This document shows positions 27,001-39,000 of a stretch of DNA of 64,000 bases, piece by piece. The stretch spans positions 4,968,501-5,032,500 of the forward strand of contig NZ_CP092831.1 of assembly GCF_022531965.1 (NCBI RefSeq), given 5' to 3'. This DNA comes from Paenibacillus peoriae. GTDB taxonomy: Bacteria; Bacillota; Bacilli; Paenibacillales; Paenibacillaceae. Within the stretch, counting starts at the first letter, position 1. Each line of letters starts with the position of its first letter. Under the pieces are notes generated by a model. The model ran no database searches and was not told where the DNA came from. It saw only the letters and a list, made by a program, of their open reading frames with translations. The position numbers and the translations under genes were made by a program.

Positions 27001-30000
27001 GCAGCGCCGTTTGCGTCAGCAGCACCTTCGCTCCGCTGTCTTCGAGCATGAACCGCACGCGCTCCGCCGGATAATCCGGGTCGAGCGGCACATACGCCCC
27101 GCCCGCTTTCCAGACGGCCAGCACGGCCACCAGCAAATCCACCGAACGCTCGGCGAGAATGCCGACGATCGTCTCCCGGCCGATGCCGCTTGCTCGCAGC
27201 GTGGCCGCCAAGCGATTCGCCCGCTCGTTCAGCTCCGCATACGTCAGCCGGTCGTTCTCGTACACGACAGCTGCCGCTTCCGGCGTGCGTTCCGCCTGTT
27301 CCTCGAACAGCCGGTGGAACGCGGCCGCAGGAGCCGCTTCCGGCTGCGCCGGGTTAAACGCGCCGAGAATTTGCTCTTTTTCCGCCGCCGTCAAAAGCTC
27401 CAACTGATTCACGCGGATGTTCGGGTTAGCCGCAACCTTCTCCAGTGCCCGGGCAAAATGACCGTGGATCAGCCTGATGTCTTCCTCTCTGAACGTCAGC
27501 GCATTGTACGTAAACCGCAGCAAAATATGCTCTTCCGGAATGACGGTAATGTCCAGGTCGTAGTTCGTTTGCTCCGGCGAATGGATATTAGCGATTTTCA
27601 GCGCTTCTTTGTCTCCGCCGACGACCTGCTCAATCTGTTCTTCCATCGGATAATTTTCAAAGACCATGATATGGTTGATCAAGTCGCGCTTTTGCTCGCT
27701 CAGCGACTGAATTTCGAACAGCGGGAACGTTTCGTAAGCTCCCGATGCCAGCGCTTGGTCCTGGGTTTTTCTCAAGATATCGGCTACCGTCTCCTCGGCT
27801 TTGCCTTGAATACGGACCGGGATCGTATTAATAAACAGGCCGATCATGCTTTCGATGCCCGGAATTTCCGCCGGACGCCCGGATACGACGGAGCCGAATA
27901 CAACATCCTCGCTGTTGTTGTATACCTGCAGAACCAGTCCCCATACGGTCTGCATGAACGTATTGAGCGTCACCTGCTGCTGGCGCGCCACCCGCTCGAT
28001 TTGCCCGGTCAGTTCCTTGCTGAGTTCCACATCGATTTCAGCTGCTTCAAAAGCGCCCTGCTTCAGCTGCGTTTTCTCCTGGGGCAGCTTGGTCTGCTGA
28101 TCGTAACCCGCCAAATACTCGGACCAGTAACGCGAAGCTTTCGCGGCATCTTGAGCTTCCAGCCATTCGATATACCGGGAGTACGAGGTAACCGGAGGAA
28201 GCTCCAGCGTCCGCTTCTCGTGGAACGCGAAGTAGGTGTCGAACACTTCCTTGATCATGAAGGACATGCACCAGCCGTCCATCAAAATGTGATGGTGACT
28301 CCAGATCACATGGTAGGACTCGTCGCCCGTGCGCAAAACTGTCACGCGCATAAGAGAGCCTCGGGCAAAATCGAACTTGTTCGCTTTATCCGCGCTGACA
28401 AAATCGGCTATCGTCTTCTCCGGGTCTTCATCGCTTACCGAGCGAATATCTTTGAAGTACACTTCACACTTCCGCTCGCGGAATACCACTTGAAGCGGCT
28501 CGTCTCTCCAGCCAGTAATAAAGTTGGTCCGCAGCGCCTCATTCCGCTGCACCAGCGTATCCAATCCTTGGGTGAAGGCTTCGACATTCAGGCTTCCGTA
28601 CAGATCGAAGGTCACCTGTTCGAAGTAAGCTTCCGAATCGGCATCCAGCAGGCTGTGGAACAACATCCCTTTTTGCAGCGGAGTCAAGGTGTATACATTC
28701 TCCAGTTCGCCGAGCGCCGCCGTATGTTCGGACAGCCGCTCCAGTTCTTCCACCGTCACATCTTGAAACAGTACGTCGCTAGGCGTAAGCTCCGGCCGCT
28801 CTTTCGATACGCAATGGCTGATGACTTCACGCAAGCTCGATTGAAGCAGGGTGCCCAGGCGCTCTACCGTTTCCCGTTTATACTGGGTTTCCCCATAACG
28901 GATCGTGAGTTCCAGCACTCCTTCCGACACCATACCGTTAATATCGAGGACAAAATCCATCACTGCATTCGGGCTTGAATCGGAGCCCGGGCTGAACGGA
29001 GACGGCTGCGAGTCGCTGCTTTCGTAATCCTGGTCGAACTGACCCAAATAGTTAAAGCTGATCTCCGGCTCCAAAGCGAAGCGCTCGCCGTCACGCGACG
29101 CCGACAAATAACGCAGGATGCCGTAGCCGATTCCTTTGTTCGGAATGCGGCGCAAGCTTTCCTTAACCTGTTTCACCTGATGACCGAGCGCCTGGGCGTG
29201 ACCCGGCTCCAGAACGACAGGGAATTGGCTTGTAAACCAGCCTACTGTGCGCGTAATGTCCACATCCGGCAAAATATCTTCTCGGCCGTGGCCTTCGAGA
29301 TTCACCAGCACGCGTTCCCGGCCGCTCCAAGCTTGTACCGCGAGGCCAAGCGCAGCAAGCAGCAAATCGTTCATTTCCGTATGGTAAGCACGGTGTGCCT
29401 GCTTCAGCAGCTGTTCGGTTTCCTCTGCCGTCCAGCGAACGGTCACGAGCCCGCTGTCCTTCAGCTTGGATCTGCCTTGTTCAAAATCCTTCGGAAGCGG
29501 CTCATAGGTCAATTGCTCGATATGTTGCCAATACTCTCTCTCGCTTTCCATCGCCGGACCGTTCGCATAATCAGCGAGCTGTTTCGCCCACGTTTGGAAT
29601 GAATCCGTTTTGAGCGGCAGACGGATCGGCTGCCCTTGCAGCGCCTGCTCATAGCCGGCAGCAAAATCCTCAAGCAGAACCCGCCAGGATACGCCGTCTA
29701 CGACCAAGTGATGGATCGCGATGAGCAGGTGGTCGCCGTCGTCGCAGCGGAACAAGCCGAGCTTCACCAGCGGACCGTTTTCCAGATCGATGCTCGCTTG
29801 AATGTCATTCGCCTTAGCCTCTACCGCTTCTTTCACGTCGCCGACTCCTTTGAAATCGACAACTTCCAGATCGAACAGTGCTTCGTTCTCCCCGGCGCCA
29901 CGGTTCCATGCGGTATAGCCGTTCTCGGTTTGGCGGTAAACCGTACGGAGAGCATCGTGATGCACAACAAGCTGACGCACCGCTTGGCGTAAAGCTTCTT

Positions 30001-33000
30001 CGTCAAAGCCTTGCTTGGAGAACTGCATGAACGCCTGGTTGCTGTGATGTACGTCAGCCGGATTTTGTTCAAAGAACCAGCGCTGAATCGGGGTCAAGAT
30101 GACCTCTCCCGTCACTTCGGTCTGGCTTGCCGTTCTCTCCGCCGTTTGCAGATGCAAACTAAGGGCGGAAATCGTCGGGTAATGGAACAAATCTTTCATG
30201 ACCAGCTTGTACCCCGTTTGCAAAAGACGGGACGATACCTGCAAGGCCTTGATCGAATCGCCGCCGAGCGCAAAGAAATTGTCCATCGTGCCGACCTGAT
30301 CCACGCCCAGCACCGACTGCCAGACCGACGCAAGTGCTTGCTCGGCAGGAGTACGAGGCGCCGTGTATGCAGCCTCGACACGAATGCTTCCTTCCGGCAC
30401 AGGCAGCGCTTTACGGTCGATCTTCCCGTTCGGCGTAAGCGGCATTTGATCCAGGCGCATGATGCGCGAAGGCACCATATGGGAAGGCAGCGCGGCGTCC
30501 AGATGGGCTACAAGCCTTTCCAGATCGAAGCTGGAATCCGCTACGACATACCCGCACAAATATTTCTGCCCCCGCTCATCCGTCCGGTCGATGACAAGCG
30601 CTTGACGCACGCCGGCAAAATTTTTCATGGCCGCTTCAATTTCACCAAGCTCGATCCGATAGCCGCGAATTTTAACCTGGTTGTCGATCCGGCCGATGAA
30701 GTCCACGTTGCCGTCTGGCATCCAGCGCGCCAGGTCGCCCGTCCGGTACAGCCGCTCCCCAGCGGCGAACGGGCTGTCTACGAATTTCTCCGCCGTCAAA
30801 TCCTGGCGGTTCAAGTAACCGCGGGCCACACCCGCTCCGCCGATAACCAGCTCACCCAACACCCCGATAGGCACCGGCTTCAGATTCGCATCCACGATGT
30901 AGAACTTCGCGTTCAGCCACGCTTTCCCGATCGGCACGCTGCCCGTCTTCGGCAGCTTCTCCAGCGGCTCGTCATAGAAGCTGGAGTCAATCGCCGCTTC
31001 CGTTACGCCATAGCTGTTAATAATACGGAACTGCGAGCCGAAGCGCTCCTGCAAGGTGCGGTAATCCGCTACGCTGCACGCATCCGAGCTTGAGATCAGC
31101 AGCTGCATCGAGCTGAGGTCCAGACCCTCGGCATGCACATGCTCCATGAACGGCACGATCAGCGCCGGAGTCGATTCGAACACCGTCACGGCGTAGTCGC
31201 GAATCCAGCCGTAGAGGCGGGTTGGATCAATCCGGTCGTCCTTCGGCACGATGACCATGGTGCCGCCGTTGTACAGCGTCCGCGCAATGTCCCCGACGAA
31301 CACGTCGAACGAGAAGCTCGCGAGCTGCAGCAGCCGGATCGGGAACTGATCCAGGCGGTATTCCCGCCGGTAGCCCGCCGCCGTGTTCACCAGGCTGCGG
31401 TGCTCGATCATCACGCCCTTCGGCTTGCCCGTCGTACCGGAGGTGTAGATGACGTAAGCCAAATCGCGCGGCTTGTTCACATTCGCCGGATTCGATGCGA
31501 GATCCGCCGCTAGTACGTTCTTCTCGGCTTCTGCCGTGGCGGACATTTCGGCAGAAGCCGTTTCCGCTTGCGCCAAAGCCTCCGCCTCTGCGCCTGCTTC
31601 GCCCAAAGCTTGTACGCCCACAGCCGCTCCGAGGCTGTACGTCGTGGCGTCGTCAAGCGCAACCACCGTTTGCAGCACTAGAGCTCCGTCGCTGCGCCAA
31701 GCTTCCGCCTGCTCCAGCAGGCGGGTCTGCGTGAGCAGCACCGACGCCCCGCTGTCCGCGAGCATATACTCGATCCGCTCCGCCGGATAGTCCGGGTCGA
31801 GCGGCACATAAGCGCCGCCCGCTTTCCATACGGCGAGCACCCCGATCAACAGCTCCGCCGAACGGCCGGCCAAAATGCCGACCACCTGCTCCGGCTTCAC
31901 CCCGCGCGCCCGCAGTGCATACGCCAGACGATTCGCTTTGGCGTTCAGCTCCGCATACGTCAGCTTGCTGTCTTCGTAGACAACCGCCAGCGCTCCCGGA
32001 GTGCGCTCCGCCTGCTCCTCGAACAGCTCGTGGAACGTTCTCTCTCTCCACGACTCATCCGCTTCCAAACCTGTACCCTCTGCGGCGGGTTGCTTCGCAA
32101 GAGCCGAAGACGACACGTCAAACCCGACCAGCAAATCATGCTTTTCGCTGTCCGGCAAGATATCCAAATCTGAAATCCGCGCACCCGGCTGAGCCAAGAT
32201 CGACGCCAAAAGCTGCTCGTAATGACCCGCCAGCCGTTCCATCGTTTCCTGTCTAAACAACGAGGTAGCGTACTCGATCTTGCAAACCAGCTCGTTATCG
32301 GCTTCCACGATATCAAAGCTAAGATCAAACTTTGCCGTCTTTTCCTTGATGTCGAACAGCGACCATTGCAAGCCTTCCAGGGTTAAATCCAAGCTTTCGT
32401 GTTTTTGCAAAGAAAACATGGTGTCAAACAGAGGATTCCGGCTTAAATCCCGGCTCACCTGAAGAGCTTCCACCAACTCCTCGAACGGATAGTCCTGGTG
32501 CTCGTAGGCTCCAAGCGTCGTTTCCTTCACTTCCTGCAAGTAATCCAGGAACGTCCGCTCCGCCGCCGGACCCAAGCGAAGGGCCAGCGTATTGACGAAC
32601 ATGCCGATAATCGGCTGCAGGTCGGCGTGAGAACGGGCGGCAATCGGAGTGCCGACCACTATATCTTCCTGTCCCGCGTATTTATGAAGCAATACGGAGT
32701 ACGCAGTCAGCAGAAGCATGTATAGCGTCGCCCCCGAATCGCCGGCAAGCCGTTTGAGAGCTTCACTTTTCTCCGCATCCAGCGTAAACGTGAGCGTTTG
32801 ACCGTCAAACTGCTGGACGGCCGGGCGGGAGAAGTCGAGAGGCAGCTCAAGAACCGGAAGCTCGGAGCTGAATACCCCGCGCCAGTATTCCTCCTGCCGT
32901 TTGATGCGCTGGCGCTGCTCCTCGGATTGCTGCCAAACGGCGTAATCCTTGTATTGAATCCGCAGCTCCGGCAATTCTTCCCCATTGTAAAGCCGCACGA

Positions 33001-36000
33001 ATTCGCGCAGCAGCACGTCCATGGAAAGGCCGTCGGAACCAATATGATGAATATCCAGCGCGAGCAGGAATTTCTCTTTCTCCAGTTCGATCAGCAGGGC
33101 GCGCAGCAAAGGCGGCTGGGTCAAGTCAAAAGGCTGAATGAAGCCTTCAAGAATGGCCGCAACCTGATCTTCGCTTGCTTGAAGCTTCTTGACCTTGAAA
33201 GCTACGAGCGGATGAATACGCTGAACCGGCTCCCCATTCACGATTTCAAAACCGGTGCGCAGCATATCGTGCCGGGCCACCAAAGTAGTCAGCGCCTTTT
33301 CCACTTTGACCTCGTTCAAAGCCCCTTCCAATTGCAAGGCGCTTGGGAGGTTATAATTCAGCTCCGAACTATCCAGCTGGTGCAGGACGTACAGCCTTTT
33401 TTGCGCGGAGGAAACCGGATAGTACGCTTTCTCTTCCGCTTTCGGAATCGAGCAGTGCCGCGTTTCTTCCAAGCTGGCAATAGCCCCGGCCATCGACTCT
33501 ACCGTCGTATAGCGGAACACATCGCGCAGCGGAAGTTCGACGTTCATTTCCTTCTGAATCTTGCTGACAAGGTTCGTCGCCCGCAAGGAGTGGCCTCCGA
33601 GCTCGAAGAAATTGTCCAGGACTCCAATGCCGGAGTAGCCCAGTACTTCCTCCCAGATCTTCACAAGCTGGGACTCCGTCCGGTTACGCGGCGCTACGTA
33701 TTCGACGCCCGTTTGTATGCCGCCTTGCGGCTCCGGTAGCGCTTTGCGGTCCACTTTGCCGTTGGTCGTCAGCGGCATGCGCTCCAGCTGCACGAAGTAC
33801 GACGGGATCATGTACCCCGGCATTCCCTGGGCCAGCGAGGTTCTCATTTCGCTGACCGTCAGCGTTCGGTCCGCCACAAAGTAGGCGACAAGCGCCTTCT
33901 CGCCCTCGCCGTCCTGACGGGCGAGCACCACCGCTTCTTCCACGCCCTCGACGTTCAGCAGCTGCGTCTCGATTTCGTCCAGCTCGATCCGGTACCCGCG
34001 GATCTTCACCTGATGATCGATCCGGCCCAGGTATTCGATGTTGCCGTCCGGTAGCCAAGCCGCCAAGTCACCCGAGCGGTACAGTTTCTCCCCCTCCGCA
34101 AACGGGGAATCGACGAACTTCTCCGCCGTCAGATCCGGACGGTTCAGGTATCCTCTCGCAAGGCCTTCCCCGGCCACGTACATTTCGCCCGCTACGCCGA
34201 TCGGCACAGGGCGGCGGTTTTCATCCAGGACGTACACCTTCAGCGTCGGGATCGGCTTGCCGATATTACTCTTCGCCGCCTCCATTTCGACCCACGTTAT
34301 TTCCTTATATGTCACGTGAACCGTCGTCTCGGTAATGCCGTACATATTGATCAGCTTCGTCTCCGGGTACTTCGTCTTGAAGCCCTTGAGCTGCAGCGGA
34401 CTCAGCGCTTCGCCCCCAAAGATGACGTTGCGAATCCGCAGATCGTACGGATGGTCCGCCAAGACCTCACGCAGTAGCTGGTAGAAGTACGTTGGCGTCT
34501 GGTTCAAAATCGTGACCTGTTCGCGGCCCAGCAGCGCCAGGAAATCGGCCGGATTTTTCGCCGTCAGCGGCGGTACGATGACCAGCTTGCCTCCGTACAG
34601 CAGCGCTCCGTACATTTCCCAGACGGAGAAATCGAAGCAGAACGAGTGGAACAGCGTCCACGTGTCAGACGGTCCGAAGTCGAACAGGTTCTTGTCGTTG
34701 AACAGGAGCCGCACGACGTTCTTATGCTCGATCAGCGTTCCTTTCGGTCTGCCGGTCGTTCCCGACGTGTAGATGACATATGCCAGGTTGCCCGGCCCGG
34801 AAATTGGCTCCAGGTTCGAAGCGTCCAACGCACCTTCGGAGTCCGCCCCTCTGTCGCCCCAAACGAAATCGTCCAATTCGAGGCGCGTTCCTGCGAAGTC
34901 GGTCTTCTCGTGCAGATGCTTTTGAATCAGCAATAACGGCGCGCCCGAATCCTCGATCATGAAGCGGATGCGCTCCTCCGGGTAGTCCGGATCGACAGGC
35001 ACGTAGGCTCCGCCCGCTTTGAGAATCGCCAGAATGCCAACGACCATATCGAGCGAGCGTTCGGCCAGAATCGCTACCAGCTGGTCCGCTTCTACTCCCG
35101 CCTCCCGCAGCTTCCGCGCAAGGCGGTTGGATCGCTCGTTCAGCTCGCGGTAGGTCAGCTGCCGCTCGTTCATGACGGCGGCCACATTGTCCGGGTAAAG
35201 CTCCGCCTGTTCTTCGAACAAGCCGTGAATCATCTGCTGCCGCGGGTAGTCCGCCTCCGAATCGTTGAAACCGCGCACCAGCTCGCGGATTTCCTCCTCC
35301 GTGAGCATTTCCAGCGAGGCAATATCCCCGTCCGGCGCTGCTGCGATGGTTTCGAGCAGCTTGTCATAATGTCTGGCGAACCGCTCCGCGGTCTCTTGTT
35401 TATACAAAGCCGTAGCGTACTCCAACCGGCATTCGAGCTGACCGTCCAGCTCCGAAATATCCAGGAGTAGCTCGAACTTGGATGTTTGGTTTTCCAGTGG
35501 ATAAAACGATTGCTCCAGCCCCTCGATGACAATTTGCTCGTTCTCCGTATTTTGCAGGGAGAAGAACGTGTCAAAGAGCGGATTCCGGCCAGTCGCGCGC
35601 GGAATGTGAAGACTTTCTACCAAGTCTTCGAACAAATAATTTTGGTGCTCGAAAGCCCCGAGCGTGATGTCCTTGATTTCTTCCAGGTACGAAAGGTACG
35701 GCTTGGAACGCTCCGGACGGCTGCGAATGGCCAGCGTGTTGATAAACATCCCTACGATCGGCTGCACTTCTTCCTGCGTTCTTCCGGCAATCGGCGTTCC
35801 TACGATCAGATCTTCCTGACCCGAATATTTATGCATAAGGATGGTGTAAGCCGACAGCAGCACCATGTACAGGGTCGTCCCTGTCCGTGCCGCCAGCTCT
35901 TTCAGCTTCTCCGTCCGATCTTTCTCGATATAAAACTTCACGGTTCGGCCGTCAAAGCTTTGCACCGCAGGCCGCGGGAAGTCCGTCGGTAGCTCCAAGA

Positions 36001-39000
36001 CCGGCAGCTCGCCCGACAGCTGTTCCAGCCAATACTCCTTCTGCGGCTGGAGCATCTGCCCGTAAGCTTCGGAATGCTGCCAAACGGAATAATCTTTGTA
36101 TTGAATGCGCAGCGGGGTCAGCTCCTCGCCCCGATACAGGCGGCTGAACTCGTCGAAGAGCAGCGCTGTCGAAATGCCGTCCGAGACGATATGGTGCATA
36201 TCGAACAGCAGAATGTGGCGATCCTCGGCGACTTCGATCAGGCCGATGCGGAGAAGTGGCGGCTTGGTCAGATCAAACGGGTGATAGTAAGCTTCTACCA
36301 CTTGCTCCACTTCCCGCTCGCTCGCTTGGAAATAATCCACAGCAAACTCCACCTCGTCATAGATGCGCTGGACAAGCTCGCCTTGAACCTGCTCGATCCC
36401 GGTACGCAGCGTCTCATGGCGCTGAATCAGCGCCCGGAACGCATGCTCGACGCGCGTGCAGTCCAGCTTGCCTTCGAGAAGAAGCGCCGCCGACATATTA
36501 TAGCTGCGCTCAGCCCCGTCAAGCTGGCGCAGGACGTACAGGCGCTTTTGCTCGGATGAAACCGGATAGTACTCGGCCTCAGCCGCCTTTGTAATCTCAT
36601 AGGTCTCCTGCTGCCTTAAACCGCCGATTCTTTGGGCCAGCTGTTCGATCGTGGTGTAGCGGAAAACTTCCCGCAGCGGAACCTCGACTTGCAGCTCTTT
36701 CCGAATCTTGGAAACCAGCGTGGAGGCCCGCAAGGAATGACCACCCAAGTCAAAGAAATCGCCTTGGACTCCAACTCGCGCAATACCCAGCACCTGCTGC
36801 CAAATGAGAGCAAGTCTTGTTTCCAGCGTTGTGCGAGGAGCCACATACTCACGGCCTGCTTCTACCTCTCCGGTCGGTTCAGGCAGCGCTTTACGGTCAA
36901 TTTTGCCGTTCGGCGTGAGCGGGAGCTTATCAAGAGACACCAGCCGGGCCGGGACCATATGGGCCGGCAGCTCTTGCTTCAATTGGGACAGCAGATCGCT
37001 CAGCTGCACGGAAGCATCCGCCGTCACGTAGCCGCACAAATACTTTTGCCCCTGCTCATCCGTACGGTCGGTCACCACAGCCTGCTTGACGCCCGGGAAA
37101 CGCAGCAGGGCCGTTTCAATTTCGCCGAGTTCGATCCGGAACCCGCGAATTTTCACCTGATAGTCGATCCGGCCGATGAAGTCGACGTTGCCGTCTTCCA
37201 GCCAGCGGGCCAAATCGCCTGTCCGGTACAGACGTTCGCCCGGTACAAACGGGCTGTCCGCAAATTTCTCGGCGGTTAGGTCTGGACGGTTCCAGTACCC
37301 GCGCGCCACCCCGGCGCCGCCGATGACAAGCTCGCCCGGAACCCCTACAGGAACCGGCTTTAACGCGGCATCGACAATGTAAAACCGGGCGTTCAGCCAA
37401 GCTTTGCCGATCGGCACATGACCCGACGACGGCAGCTTATCCAGCGGCTCACCGTAAAAGCTGCTGTCAATGGCCGCTTCGGTAACTCCATAGCTGTTGA
37501 TGATGCGGAATTGTCCGCCGAATCTTTCCTGCAGCAATCGGTAATCGGTGACACTGCAAGCATCCGAGCTGGTAATCAGCAACTGCATGGAGCTAACGTC
37601 CAGCCCTTCTTCATAAATATGCTGCATGAACGGCAGGATGAGCGCAGGCGTCGATTCGAATACCGTAATGTTTTGGTCCCGAATCCAGCCGTATAAGAGG
37701 TTCGGATCAATCCGGTCATCCTTCGGCACAATCACCATCGTGCCTCCGTTATACAGCGTCCGCGCGATGTCTCCGACGAACACGTCAAACGAGAAGCTGG
37801 CCAACTGCAGCAGCCGCACCGGAAACTGATCCAACCGGTACTCGCGACGGTACGCATCCGCCGTATTCACGAGACTGCCGTGCTCGATCATGACGCCTTT
37901 CGGGCGTCCCGTCGTACCCGAGGTGTAAATCACATAAGCCAAGTCTTGCGGGGCGCTGTTGGCAGATTGAAATTCCACGGCTAAGGCATCCCCGTTATAA
38001 ATCTGTTCATCGTCCATGGCATAGACAGCTTGAAGCTTCAGCCGGTCATCGGCCAACCAACCTCCGGCCCGCTCCAACAGATGACGCTGCGTAAGCAGCA
38101 CCGATGCATCGCTATCGCTGAGCATGTACTCAATCCGCTCCGCCGGATAATCGGGGTCCAGCGGTACATAGGCTCCGCCGGCTTTCCAAACGGCGAGCAC
38201 CCCGACCAGCAGTTCCACCGAACGCTCCGCCCAGATCCCCGTAATCGTCTCCCTTCCCACGCCCTGTTCGCGAAGGAGAGAAGCCAGCCGCTCGGCGCGT
38301 TCGTTCAATTCGCCGTAGGTCAGCTGTTTGTCCATGTAGACGACTGCCGGATGATCTGGAATTTCTCGAGCAAACTTTTCAACATACCGATGAAACGCTT
38401 CTCCCTCGCTCAGCCCTGCCACCGGCGGGTTAAAAACGTTGAGAATGCGGTGTCTCTCCTCATCGCTCAGCAGAGAAATCTCGCGTACCGGCAGTTCGGG
38501 AGTCTGAAGAAACTGGTCCAGAACGGTTACATACTGTTCCATAATCCGATCAATCTCGGCCGTCTCGAACAAGCCGGTACGATAGGAAGCATGGAGAATG
38601 ACATGTCCTTCATTCAGCATATGGTCGAAGCGCAGCAGCAAATCGTCCATCTCGTGCCTAGCGAAGTGAGCCTCCAGGCGTACCTTGATTTCTTCGTACT
38701 CCACGATTTTCAAAGGCAGATATTCCAGAGACGTGCGGAACAGCCCCGAAAGATCGTTGCGGCCGTGTTGTTCGCGTAAATCCTGGATCAATTGGTTATA
38801 AGGGTATTTCTGATACCGCAGATCCGCCGTATTTTCCTTGGAAACCGTTTGGATCAAGGAAAGCACGTTCCTGTCTGGATTCAGACGAATCCGCGTAGCC
38901 ACGGTGCTGACGAACATGCCAATCGTTTCTTTTTCCTTCTTGCTGGTGCGATTGGCAAAAACCGTGCCGACCGGAACATCGGTGCTGTCGGTCAGCTTGT

